Source: Eutreptiella sp. 'Long Island Sound 2002' (Eukaryota; Euglenozoa; Euglenophyceae; Eutreptiales; Eutreptiaceae). Taken from it: a DNA stretch of 64,000 nucleotides. Positions 53,801 through 64,000 of the stretch are shown here, one piece after another; within the stretch, counting starts at the first letter, position 1; every line of letters begins with the position of its first letter. The notes below the pieces were generated by a model. That model saw only the letters and a program-made list of their open reading frames with translations. It did no database searches and was not told where the DNA came from. Location of the stretch: positions 43,823,722 to 43,887,721 of the forward strand of contig OZ038385.1 in the NCBI GenBank assembly GCA_964036045.1, read 5' to 3'. The translations under genes and the position numbers were made by a program.

Positions 53801-56800
53801 CCCAGGGAATGGGGCCCCCAGGGAATGGGGCCCCCAGGGAATGGGGCCCCCACGGAATGGGGCCCCCACGGAATGGGGCCCCCACGGAATGGGGCCCCCA
53901 CGGAATGGGGCCCTAAGGGAATGGGGCCCCCGGGGAATGGGGCCCCCGGGGAATGGGGCCCCCAGGGAATGGGGCCCCCAGGGAATGGGGCCCCCAGGGA
54001 ATGGGGCCCCCAGGGAATGGGGCCCTCAGGGAATGGGGCCCTCAGGGAACGGGGCCTCCAGGGAATGGGGCCCCCGGGGAATGGGGCCCCCAGGGAATGG
54101 GGCCCTCAGGGAAGGGGCCCCCAGGGAACGGGGCCCCCAGGGAACGGGGCCCCCAGGGAATGGGGCCCCCAGGGAAGGGGGCCCCCAGGGAATGGGGCCC
54201 CCAGGGAATGGGGCCCCCAGGGAATGGGGCCCCCAGGGAATGGGGCCCCCAGGGAATGGGGCCCCCAGGGAATGGGGCCCCCAGGGAATGGGGCCCTCAG
54301 GGAATGGGGCCCCCAGGGAATGGGGCCCCCAGGGAATGGGGCCCCCAGGGAATGGGGCCCCCAGGGAATGGGGCCCCCAGGGAATGGGGCCCCCGGAGAA
54401 TGGGGCCCCCGGGGAATGGGGCCCCCAGGGAATGGGGCCCCCAGGGAATGGGGCCCCCAGGGAATGGGGCCCCCACAGGGGCCCCCAGGGAATGGGGCCC
54501 CCAGGGAATGGGGCCCCCAGGGAATGGGGCCCCCAGGGAATGGGGCCCCCAGGGAATGGGGCCCCCAGGGAATGGGGCCCCCAGGGAATGGGGCCCCCAG
54601 GGAATGGGGCCCCCAGGGAATGGGGCCCCCAGGGAATGGGGCCCCCAGGGAATGGGGCCCCCAGGGAATGGGGCCTCCAGGGAATGGGGCCCCCAGGGAA
54701 TGGGGCCCCCAGGGAATGGGGCCCCCAGGGAATGGGGCCCCCAGGGAATGGGGCCCCCAGGGAATGGGGCCCCCAGGGAATGGGGCCCCCAGGGAATGGG
54801 GCCCCCAGGGAATGGGGCCCCCAGGGAATGGGGCCCCCAGGGAATGGGGCCCTCAGGGAATGGGGCCCTCAGGGAATGGGGCCCCCAGGGAATGGGGCCC
54901 CCAGGGAATGGGGCCCCCAGGGAATGGGGCCCCCAGGGAATGGGGCCCCCAGGGAATGGGGCCCCCAGGGAATGGGGCCCCCGGGGAATGGGGCCCCCGG
55001 GGAATGGGGCCCCCAGGGAATGGGGCCCTCAGGGAATGGGGCCCCCAGGGAATGGGGCCCCCAGGGAATGGGGCTCCCAGGGAATGGGGCCCCCAGGGAA
55101 TGGGGCCCCCAGGGAATGGGGCCTCCAGGGAATGGGGCCCCCAGGGAATGGGGCCCTCAGGGAATGGGGCCCTCAGGGAACGGGGCCCCCAGGGAATGGG
55201 GCCTCCAGGGAATGGGGCCCCGGGGAATGGGGCCCCCAGGGAATGGGGCCCTCAGGGAACGGGGCCCCCAGGGAATGGGGCCCCCAGGGAATGGGGCCCC
55301 GAGGGAATGGGGCCCCCAGGGAATGGGGCCCCCAGGGAATGGGGCCCTCGGGGAATGGGGCCCCCAGGGAATGGGGCCCCCAGGGAATGGGGCCCCCAGG
55401 GAATGGGGCCCCCAGGGAATGGGGCCCCCAGGGAATGGGGCCCCCAGGGAATGGGGCCCCCAGGGAATGGGGCCCCCAGGGAATGGGGCCCTCAGGGAAT
55501 GGGGCCCTCAGGGAATGGGGCCCCCAGGGAATGGGGCCCCCAGGGAATGGGGCCCCCAGGGAATGGGGCCCCCAGGGAATGGGGCCCCCAGGGAATGGGG
55601 CCCCCAGGGAATGGGGCCCCCGGGGAATGGGGCCCCCGGGGAATGGGGCCCCCAGGGAATGGGGCCCTCAGGGAATGGGGCCCCCAGGGAATGGGGCCCC
55701 CAGGGAATGGGGCTCCCAGGGAATGGGGCCCCCAGGGAATGGGGCCCCCAGGGAATGGGGCCTCCAGGGAATGGGGCCCCCAGGGAATGGGGCCCTCAGG
55801 GAATGGGGCCCTCAGGGAACGGGGCCCCCAGGGAATGGGGCCTCCAGGGAATGGGGCCCCGGGGAATGGGGCCCCCAGGGAATGGGGCCCTCAGGGAACG
55901 GGGCCCCCAGGGAATGGGGCCCCCAGGGAATGGGGCCCCGAGGGAATGGGGCCCCCAGGGAATGGGGCCCCCAGGGAATGGGGCCCTCGGGGAATGGGGC
56001 CCCCAGGGAATGGGGCCCCCAGGGAATGGGGCCCCCAGGGAATGGGGCCCCCAGGGAATGGGGCCCCCAGGGAATGGGGCCCTCAGGGAATGGGGCCCCC
56101 AGGGAACGGGGCCCCCAGGGAATGGGGCCCCCAGGGAATGGGGCCCCCAGGGAATGGGGCCCTCAGGGAATGGGGCCCTCAGGGAATGGGGCCCCCAGGG
56201 AATGGGGCCCTCAGGGAATGGGGCCCCCAGGGAATGGGGCCCCCAGGGAATGGGGCCCTCAGGGAATGGGGCCCCCAGAGAACGGGGCCCCCAGGGAATG
56301 GGGCCCCCAGGGAATGGGGCCTCTAGGGAATGGGGCCCTCAGGGAATGGGGCCCCCAGGGAATGGGGCCCCCAGGGAATGGGGCCCTCAGGGAATGGGGC
56401 CCTCAGGGAACGGGGCCCCCAGGGAATGGGGCCTCCAGGGAATGGGGCCCCGGGGAATGGGGCCCCCAGGGAATGGGGCCCTCAGGGAATGGGGCCCTCA
56501 GGGAACGGGGCCCCCAGGGAATGGGGCCCCCAGGGAATCGGGCCCCCAAGGGGTTGGCCCCCAGGGAATGGGGCCCTCAGGGAATGGGGTCCCCAGGGAA
56601 CGGGGCCCCGAGGGAATGGGGCCCCCAGGGAATGGGGCCCCCAGGGAATGGGGCCCCCAGGGAATGGGGCCCTCAGGGAATGGGGCCCTCAGGGAATGGG
56701 GCCCCCAGGGAATGGGGCCCTCAGGGAATGGGGCCCCCAGGGAATGGGGCCCCCAGGGAATGGGGCCCCGGGGAATGGGGCCCCCAGGGAATGGGGCCCT

Positions 56801-59800
56801 CAGGGAATGGGGCCCTCAGGGAACGGGGCCCCCAGGGAATGGGGCCCCCAGGGAATGGGGCCCCCAGGGAATGGGGCCCCCAGGGAATGGGGCCCCCAGG
56901 GAATGGGGCCCTCAGGGAATGGGGCCCCCAGGGAATGGGGCCCTCAGGGAATGGGGCCCCCAGGGGATGGGGCCCCCAGGGAATGGGGCCCCCAGGGAAT
57001 GGGGCCCCCAGGGAATGGGGCCCTCAGGGAATGGGGCCCTCAGGGAATGGGGCCCCCAGGGAATGGGGCCCTCAGGGAATGGGGCCCCCAGGGAATGGGG
57101 CCCCCAGGGAATGGGGCCCCGGGGAATGGGGCCCCCAGGGAATGGGGCCCTCAGGGAATGGGGCCCTCAGGGAACGGGGCCCCCAGGGAATGGGGCCCCC
57201 AGGGAATGGGGCCCCCAGGGAATGGGGCCCCCAGGGAATGGGGCCCCCAGGGAATGGGGCCCTCAGGGAATGGGGCCCCCAGGGAACGGGGCCCCCAGGG
57301 AATGGGGCCCCCAGGGAATGGGGCCCCCAGGGAATGGGGCCCTCAGGGAATGGGGCCCCCAGGGAATGGGGCCCCCAGGGAATGGGGCCCCCAGGGAATG
57401 GGGCCCCCAAGGAATGGGGCCCTCAGGGAATGGGGCCCTCAGGGAATGGGGCCCCCAGGGAATGGGGCCCCCAGGGAATGGGGCCCCCAGGGAATGGGGC
57501 CCCCAGGGAATGGGGCCCCCAGGGAATGGGGCCCCCAGGGAATGGGGCCCCCAGGGAATGGGGCCCCCAGGGAATGGGGCCCCCGGGGAATGGGGCCCCC
57601 AGGGAATGGGGCCCTCAGGGAATGGGGCCCCCAGGGAATGGGGCCCTCAGGGAATGGGGCCCCAGGGAATGGGGCCCCCAGGGAATGGGGCCCCCAGGGA
57701 ATGGGGCCCCCAGGGAATGGGGCCCTCAGGGAATGGGGCCCCCAGGGAATGGGGCCCCCAGGGAATGGGGCCCCCAGGGAATGGGGCCCCCAGGGAATGG
57801 GGCCCCCAGGGAATGGGGCCCCCAGGGAATGGGGCCCCCAGGGAATGGGGCCCCCAAGGAATGGGGCCCCCGGGGAATGGGGCCCCCAGGGAATGGGGCC
57901 CCCAGGGAATGGGCCCCCCAGGGAATGGGGCCCGCAGGGAATGGGGCCCCCAGGGAATGGGGCCCCCAGGGAATGGGGCCCCCGGGGAATGGGGCCCCCA
58001 GGGAATGGGGCCCTCAGGGAATGGGGCCCCCAGGGAATGGGGCCCCCAGGGAATGGGCCCCCCAGGGAATGGGGCCCCCAGGGAATGGGGCCCCCAGGGA
58101 ATGGGGCCCCCAGGGAATGGGGCCCCCAGGGAATGGGGCCCCCAGGGAATGGGGCCCCCAAGGAATGGGGCCCCCGGGGAATGGGGCCCCCAGGGAATGG
58201 GGCCCTCAGGGAATGGGGCCCCCAGGGAATGGGGCCCGCAGGGAATGGGGCCCCTAGGGAATGGGGCCCCCAGGGAATGGGGCCCCCGGGGAATGGGGCC
58301 CCCAGGGAATGGGGCCCCCAGGGAATGGGGCCCCCGGGGAATGGGGCCCCCAGGGAACGGGGCCCCCAGGGAACGGGGCCCCCAGGGAATGGGGCCCCCA
58401 GGGAATGGGGCCCCCAGGGAATGGGGCCCCCAGGGAATGGGGCCCGCAGGGAATGGGGCCCCCAGGGAATGGGGCCCCCGGGGAATGGGGCCCCCGGGGA
58501 ATGGGGCCCCCAGGGAATGGGGCCCCCAGGGAATGGGGCCCCCAGGGAATGGGGCCCCCAGGGAATGGGGCCCCCAGGGAATGGGGCCCTCAGGGAATGG
58601 GGCCCCCAGGGAATGGGGCCCCCAGGGAATGGGGCCCCCAGGGAATGGGGCCCCCAGGGAATGGGGCCCCCAGGGAATGGGGCCCCCAGGGAATGGGGCC
58701 CCCAGGGAACGGGGCCCCCAGGGAACGGGGCCCCCAGGGAACGGGGCCCCCAAGGAATGGGGCCTCCAGGGAATGGGGCCCCCAGGGAATGGGGCCCCCA
58801 GGGAATGGGGCCCCCAGGGAATGGGGCCCCCAGGGAATGGGGCCCCCAGGGAATGGAGCCCCCAGGGAATGGGGCCCCCAGGGAATGGGGCCCCCAGGGA
58901 ATGGGGCCCCTAGGGAATGGGGCCCCCAGGGAATGGGGCCCCCGGGGAATGGGGCCCCCGGGGAATGGGGCCCCCAGGGAATGGGGCCCCCAGGGAATGG
59001 GGCCCCCAGGGAACGGGGCCCCCAGGGAACGGGGCCCGCAGGGAATGGGGCCCCCAGGGAATGGGGCCCCCAGGGAATGGGGCCCCCAGGGAACGGGGCC
59101 CTCAGGGAATGGGGCCCCCAGGGAATGGGGCCCCCAGGGAATGGGGCCCCCAGGGAATGGGGCCCCCAGGGAATGGGGCCCCCAGGGAATGGGGCCCCCA
59201 GGGAATGGGGCACCCAGGGAACGGGGCCCCCAGGGAATGGGGCCCCCAGGGAATGGGGCCCCCAGGGAATGGGGCCCCCAGGGAATGGGGCCCCCAGGGA
59301 ATGGGGCCCCCGGGGAATGGGGCCCCCAGGGAATGGGGCCCCCAGGGAATGGGGCCCCCAGGGAATGGGGCCCCCAGGGAATGGGGCCCCCGGGGAATGG
59401 GGCCCCCAGTTAATGGGGCCCCCAGGGAATGGGGCCCCCAGGGAATGGGGCCCCCAGGGAATGGGGCCCCCGGGGAATGGGGCCCCCGGGGAATGGGGCC
59501 CCCAGGGAATGGGGCCCCCAGGGAATGGGGCCCCCAGGGAATGGGGCCCCCAGGGAATGGGGCCCCCAGGGAATGGGCCCCCCAGGGAATGGGGCCCCCA
59601 GGGAATGGGGCCCCCAGGGAACGGGGCCCCCAGGGAACGGGGCCCCCAGGGAACGGGGCCCCCAGGGAATGGGGCCCCCAGGGAATGGGGACCCCAGGGA
59701 ATGGGGCCCCCAGGGAATGGGGCCCCCACGGAATGGGGCCCCCAGGGAATGGGGCCCCCAGGGAATGGGGCCCCCAGGGAATGGGGCCCCCAGGGAATGG

Positions 59801-62800
59801 GGCCCCCAGGGAATGGGGCCCCGAGGGAATGGGGCCCCCAGGGAATGGGGCTCCCGGGGAATGGGGCTCCCGGGGAATGGGGCTCCCGGCTAATGGGGCC
59901 CCCAGGGAATGGGGCCCCCAAGGAATGGGGCCCCCAGGGAATGGGGCCCCCAGGGAATGGGGCCCCCAGGGAATGGGGCCCCCAGGGAATGGGGCCCCCA
60001 GGGAATGGGGCCCCCGGGGAATGGGGCCCCCAGGGAATGGGGCCCCCAGGGAATGGGGCCCCCAGGGAATGGGGCCCCCGGGGAATGGGGCCCCCGGGGA
60101 ATGGGGCCCCCAGGGAATGGGGCCCCCAGGGAATGGGGCCCCCAGGGAATGGGGCCCTCAGGGAATGGGGCCCCCAGGGAATGGGGCCCCCAGGGAATGG
60201 GGCCCCCAGGGAATGGGGCCCCCAGGGAATGGGGCCCCCAGGGAATGGGGCCCCCAGGGAATGGGGCCCCCAGGGAATGGGGCCCCCAGGGAATGGGGCC
60301 CCCAGGGAATGGGGCCCCCAGGGAATGGGGCCCCCAGGGAATGGGGCCCCCAGGGAATGGGGCCCCCAGGGAATGGGGCCCCCGGGGAATGGGGCCCCCG
60401 GGGAATGGGGCCCCCAGGGAATGGGGCCCCCAGGGAATGGGGCCCCCAGGGAATGGGGCCCCCAGGGAATGGGGCCCCCAGGGAATGGGGCCCCCAGGGA
60501 ATGGGGCCCCTAGGGAATGGGGCCCCCAGGGAATGGGGCCCCCAGGGAATGGGGCCCCCAGGGAATGGGGCCCCCAGGGAATGGGGCCCCCAGGGAATGG
60601 GGCCCCCAGGGAATGGGGCCCCCGGGGAATGGGGCCCTCGGGGAATGGGGCCCTCCGGGAATGGGGCCCCCAGAGAATGGGCCCCCCAGGGAATGGGGCC
60701 CTCAGGGAATGGGGCCCTCAGGGAATCGGGCCCCCAGGGAATGGGGCCCCCAGGGAATGGGGCCCCCAGGGAATGGGGCCCCCAGGGAATGGGGCCCCCA
60801 GGGAATGGGGCCCCCAGGGAATGGGGCCCCCCGGGAATGGGGCCCCCGGGGAATGGGGCCCCCGGGGAATGGGGCCCCCGGGGAATGGGGCCCCCGGGGA
60901 ATGGGGCCCCCGGGGAATGGGGCCCCCGGGGAATGGGGCCCCCAGGGAATGGGGCCCCCAGGGAACGGGGCCCCCAGGGAACGGGGCCCCCAGGGAACGG
61001 GGCCCCCGGGGAATGGGGCCCCCGGGGAATGGGGCCCCCAGGGGATGGGGCCCCCAGGGGATGGGGCCCCCAGGGAATGGGGCCCCCAGGGAATGGGGCC
61101 CCCAGGGAATGGGGCCCCCAGGGAATGGGGCCCCCAGGGAATGGGGCCCCCAGGGAATGGGGCCCCCAGGGAATGGGGCCCCCAGGGAATGGGGCCCCCA
61201 GGGAATGGGGCCCCCAGGGAATGGGGCCCCCAGGGAATGGGGCCCCCAGGGAATGGGGCCCCCAGGGGATGGGGCCCCCAGGGGATGGGGCCCCCAGGGG
61301 ATGGGGCCCCCAGGGGATGGGGCCCCCAGGGGATGGGTCCCCCAGGGGATGGGGCCCCCGGGGAATGGGGCCCCCGGGGAACGGGGCCCCCAGGGAACGG
61401 GGCCCCCAGGGAATGGGGCCCCCAGGGGATGGGGCCCCCAGGGGATGGGGCCCCCAGGGGATGGGGCCCCCAGGGAATGGGGCCCCCAGGGAATGGGGCC
61501 CCCAGGGAATGGGGCCCCCAGGGAATGGGGCCCCCAGGGAATGGGGCCCCCAGGGAATGGGGCCCCCAGGGAATGGGGCCCCCAGGGAATGGGGGAATGG
61601 GGCCCCCAGGGAATGGGGCCCCCAGGGAATGGGGCCCCCAGGGAATGGGGCCCCCAGGGAATGGGGCCCCCAGGGAACGGGGCCCCCAGGGAACGGGGCC
61701 CCCAAGGAACGGGGCCCCCAGGGAACGGGGCCCCCAGGGAACGGGGCCCCCAGGGAACGGGGCCCCCAGGGAACGGGGCCCCCAGGGAACGGGGCCCCCA
61801 GGGAACGGGGCCCCCAGGGAATGGGGCCCCCAGGGAATGGGGCCCCCAGGGAATGGGGCCCCCAGGGAATGGGGCCCCCAGGGAATGGGGCCCCCAGGGA
61901 ATGGGGCCCCCAGGGAATGGGGCCGGGAATGGGGCCCCCAGGGAATGGGGCCCCCAGGGAATGGGGCCCCCAGGGAATGGGGCCCCCAGGGAATGGGGCC
62001 CCCAGGGGATGGGGCCCCCAGGGGATGGGGCCCCCAGGGGATGGGGCCCCCAGGGAATGGGGCCCAGGGAATGGGGCCCCCAGGGAATGGGGCCCCCGGG
62101 GAATGGGGCCCCCGGGGAATGGGGCCCCCGGGGAATGGGGCCCCCGGGGAATGGGGCCCCCAGGGAATGGGGCCCCCAGGGAATGGGGCCCCCAGGGAAT
62201 GGGGCCCCCAGGGAATGGGGCCCCCAGGGAATGGGGCCCCCAGGGAACGGGGCCCCCAGGGAACGGGGCCCCCAGGGAACGGGGCCCCCAGGGAACGGGG
62301 CCCCCAGGGAACGGGGCCCCCAGGGAACGGGGCCCCCAGGGAACGGGGCCCCCAGGGAACGGGGCCCCCAGGGAACGGGGCCCCCAGGGAATGGGGCCCC
62401 CAGGGAATGGGGCCCCCAGGGAATGGGGCCCCCAGGGAATGGGGCCCCCAGGGAATGGGGCCCCCGGGGAATGGGGCCCCCGGGGAATGGGGCCCCCGGG
62501 GAACGGGGCCCCCGGGCAACGGGGCCCCCAGGGAACGGGGCCCCCAGGGAACGGGGCCCCCAGGGAACGGGGCCCCCAGGGAATGGGGCCCCCAGGGAAC
62601 GGGGTTCCCAGGGAATGGGGCCCCCAGGGAATGGGGCCCCCAGGGAATGGGGCCCCCAGGGAATGGGGCCCCCAGGGAATGGGGCCCCCAGGGAATGGGG
62701 CCCCCAGGGAATGGGGCCCCCAGGGAATGGGGCCCCCAGGGAATGGGGCCCCCAGGGAATGGGGCCCCCAGGGAATGGGGCCCCCAGGGAATGGGGCCCC

Positions 62801-64000
62801 CAGGGAATGGGGCCCCCAGGGAATGGGGCCCCCAGGGAATGGGGCCCCCGGGGAACGGGGCCCCCAGGGAATGGGGCCCCCAGGGAATGGGGCCCCCAGG
62901 GAACGGGGCCCCCAGGGAACGGGGCCCCCAGGGAACGGGGCCCCCAGGGGATGGGGCCCCCAGGGAATGGGGCCCCCAGGGAATGGGGCCCCCAGGGAAT
63001 GGGGCCCCAAGGGAATGGGGCCCCCAGGGAATGGGGCCCCCAGGGAACGGGGCCCCCAGGGGATGGGGCCCCCAGGGAATGGGGCCCCCAGGGAATGGGG
63101 CCCCCAGGGAATGGGGCCCCCAGGGAATGGGGCCCCCAGGGAATGGGGCCCCCAGGGAATGGGGCCCCCAGGGAATGGGGCCCCCAGGGAATGGGGCCCC
63201 CAGGGAATGGGGCCCCCGGGGAAGGGGGCCCCCAGGGAACGGGGCCCCCAGGGAATGGGGCCCCCAGGGAATGGGGCCCCCAGGGAATGGGGCCCCCGGG
63301 GAATGGGGCCCCCAGGGAATGGGGCCCCCAGGGAATGGGGCCCCCAGGGAACGGGGCCCCCAGGGAACGGGGCCCCCAGGGGATGGGGCCCCCAGGGAAT
63401 GGGGCCCCCAGGGAATGGGGCCCCCAGGGAATGGGGCCCCCAGGGAATGGGGCCCCCAGGGAATGGGCCCCCCAGGGAACGGGGCCCCCAGGGAATGGGG
63501 CCCCCAGGGAATGGGGCCCCCAGGGAATGGGGCCCCCAGGGAATGGGGCCCCCAGGGAATGGGGCCCCCAGGGAATGGGGCCCCCAGGGAATGGGGCCCC
63601 CGGGGAATGGGGCCCCTGGGGAATGGGGCCCCCGGGGAATGGGGCCCCCAGGGAATGGGGCCCCCAGGGAATGGGGCCCCCAGGGAATGGGGCCCCCAGG
63701 GAATGGGGCCCCCAGGGAATGGGGCCCCCAGGGAATGGGGCCCCCAGGGAACGGGGCCCCCAGGGAACGGGGCCCCCAGGGAATGGGGCCCCCAGGGGAT
63801 GGGGCCCCCAGGGAATGGGGCCCCCAGGGAATGGGGCCCCCAGGGAATGGGGCCCCCAGGGAATGGGGCCCCCAGGGAATGGGGCCCCCAGGGAATGGGG
63901 CCCCCAGGGAATGGGGCCCCCAGGGAATGGGGCCCCCAGGGAATGGGGCCCCCGGGGAATGGGGCCCCCAGGGAATGGGGCCCCCAGGGAATGGGGCCCC
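44853..64000. repeat. 16-bp satellite array GGGGCCCCCAGGGAAT, about 1,200 copies
   Basis: The unit repeats without interruption to the end of the window and continues past it. Common single-base variants are AAC for AAT, CTC or CGC for CCC, CCG for CCA, ACGG for AGGG, and GGGGAT for GGGAAT; each is clustered locally. A few units are shortened (46768, 47623, 50576, 52250, 61922). A block of about 639 bp near 54850-55488 is repeated at 55489-56127. Three units are 48 bp, so every forward frame reads GAPREWGPQGMGPPGN, and the reverse frames are also stop-free. Stops come only from rare variants, for example TAA at 53914-53916 and TAG at 56324-56326 and 58911-58913. Not a gene. Confidence 0.97.

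Noticed and set aside
44730-58913. A 4,727-codon plus-strand open frame with a Gly-Pro-rich 16-residue repeat
   Set aside because: It is a product of the stop-free 16-bp satellite. The other two plus-strand frames and the minus-strand frames are open in the same way, and variants show no codon-position bias.
45036-63010. Long minus-strand frames (up to 1,521 codons) rich in Gly, Pro, His and Ser
   Set aside because: They are reverse translations of the same 16-bp unit and have no start context or domain.

Overview
The window reads as nuclear DNA of a eukaryote, most likely a microbial eukaryote (protist or alga). It contains a gene with a canonical GT-AG intron, retroelement remains (reverse transcriptase, PHD finger and RNase H fragments), tRNA-like SINE heads, many poly-C/poly-G tracts, and very large GC-rich satellite arrays. 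No operon, bacterial promoter, rRNA or CRISPR array was seen. The species cannot be named from the sequence alone.

Layout. 1-10.8 kb is retroelement debris around a 200-N gap. The 4 kb left of the gap (2202-6184) is repeated right of it (6745-10731) with mainly single-base indels. The last 360 bases before the gap encode a frameshifted piece of a bacterial-type FAD oxidoreductase. Both facts point to a misassembly. 10.8-20.6 kb is gene-poor: microsatellites, an AT-rich inverted-repeat cluster, a frameshifted unrecognised minus-strand protein, and several dispersed repeats. 20.66-35.68 kb holds one gene in two exons: a secreted glycoside hydrolase of GH39/clan GH-A type (429 aa). Its 13.7 kb intron is mostly tandem repeats. 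A GGTGT pentamer array lies just inside each end. Between them are about 100 copies of a 47-bp hairpin-forming unit, then 6.7 kb of 82/94-bp units, then a short unique stretch with six hairpins in a row. 35.7-41.7 kb is gene-poor, with RNase H fragments on both strands and SINE-like pieces. 41.80-42.88 kb is an intact F-box-like plus ankyrin-repeat gene. From 44.85 kb to the window end there is an uninterrupted array of a 16-bp unit, about 1,200 copies, which continues past the edge.

Two genes are well supported: the GH39-like hydrolase, probably acting on carbohydrate outside the cell or in the secretory pathway, and the F-box/ankyrin protein, probably a substrate adaptor for ubiquitin ligation. 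Nothing suggests that they work together. Nearly half of the window is tandem repeat. The very long open frames over the repeats (up to 4,727 codons) arise because repeat units of 16, 47, 82 or 94 bp, none a multiple of three, contain no stop in any frame; they are not evidence of protein coding. The most notable object is the satellite-filled intron, whose 47-bp units would give a transcript with about a hundred consecutive stem-loops.
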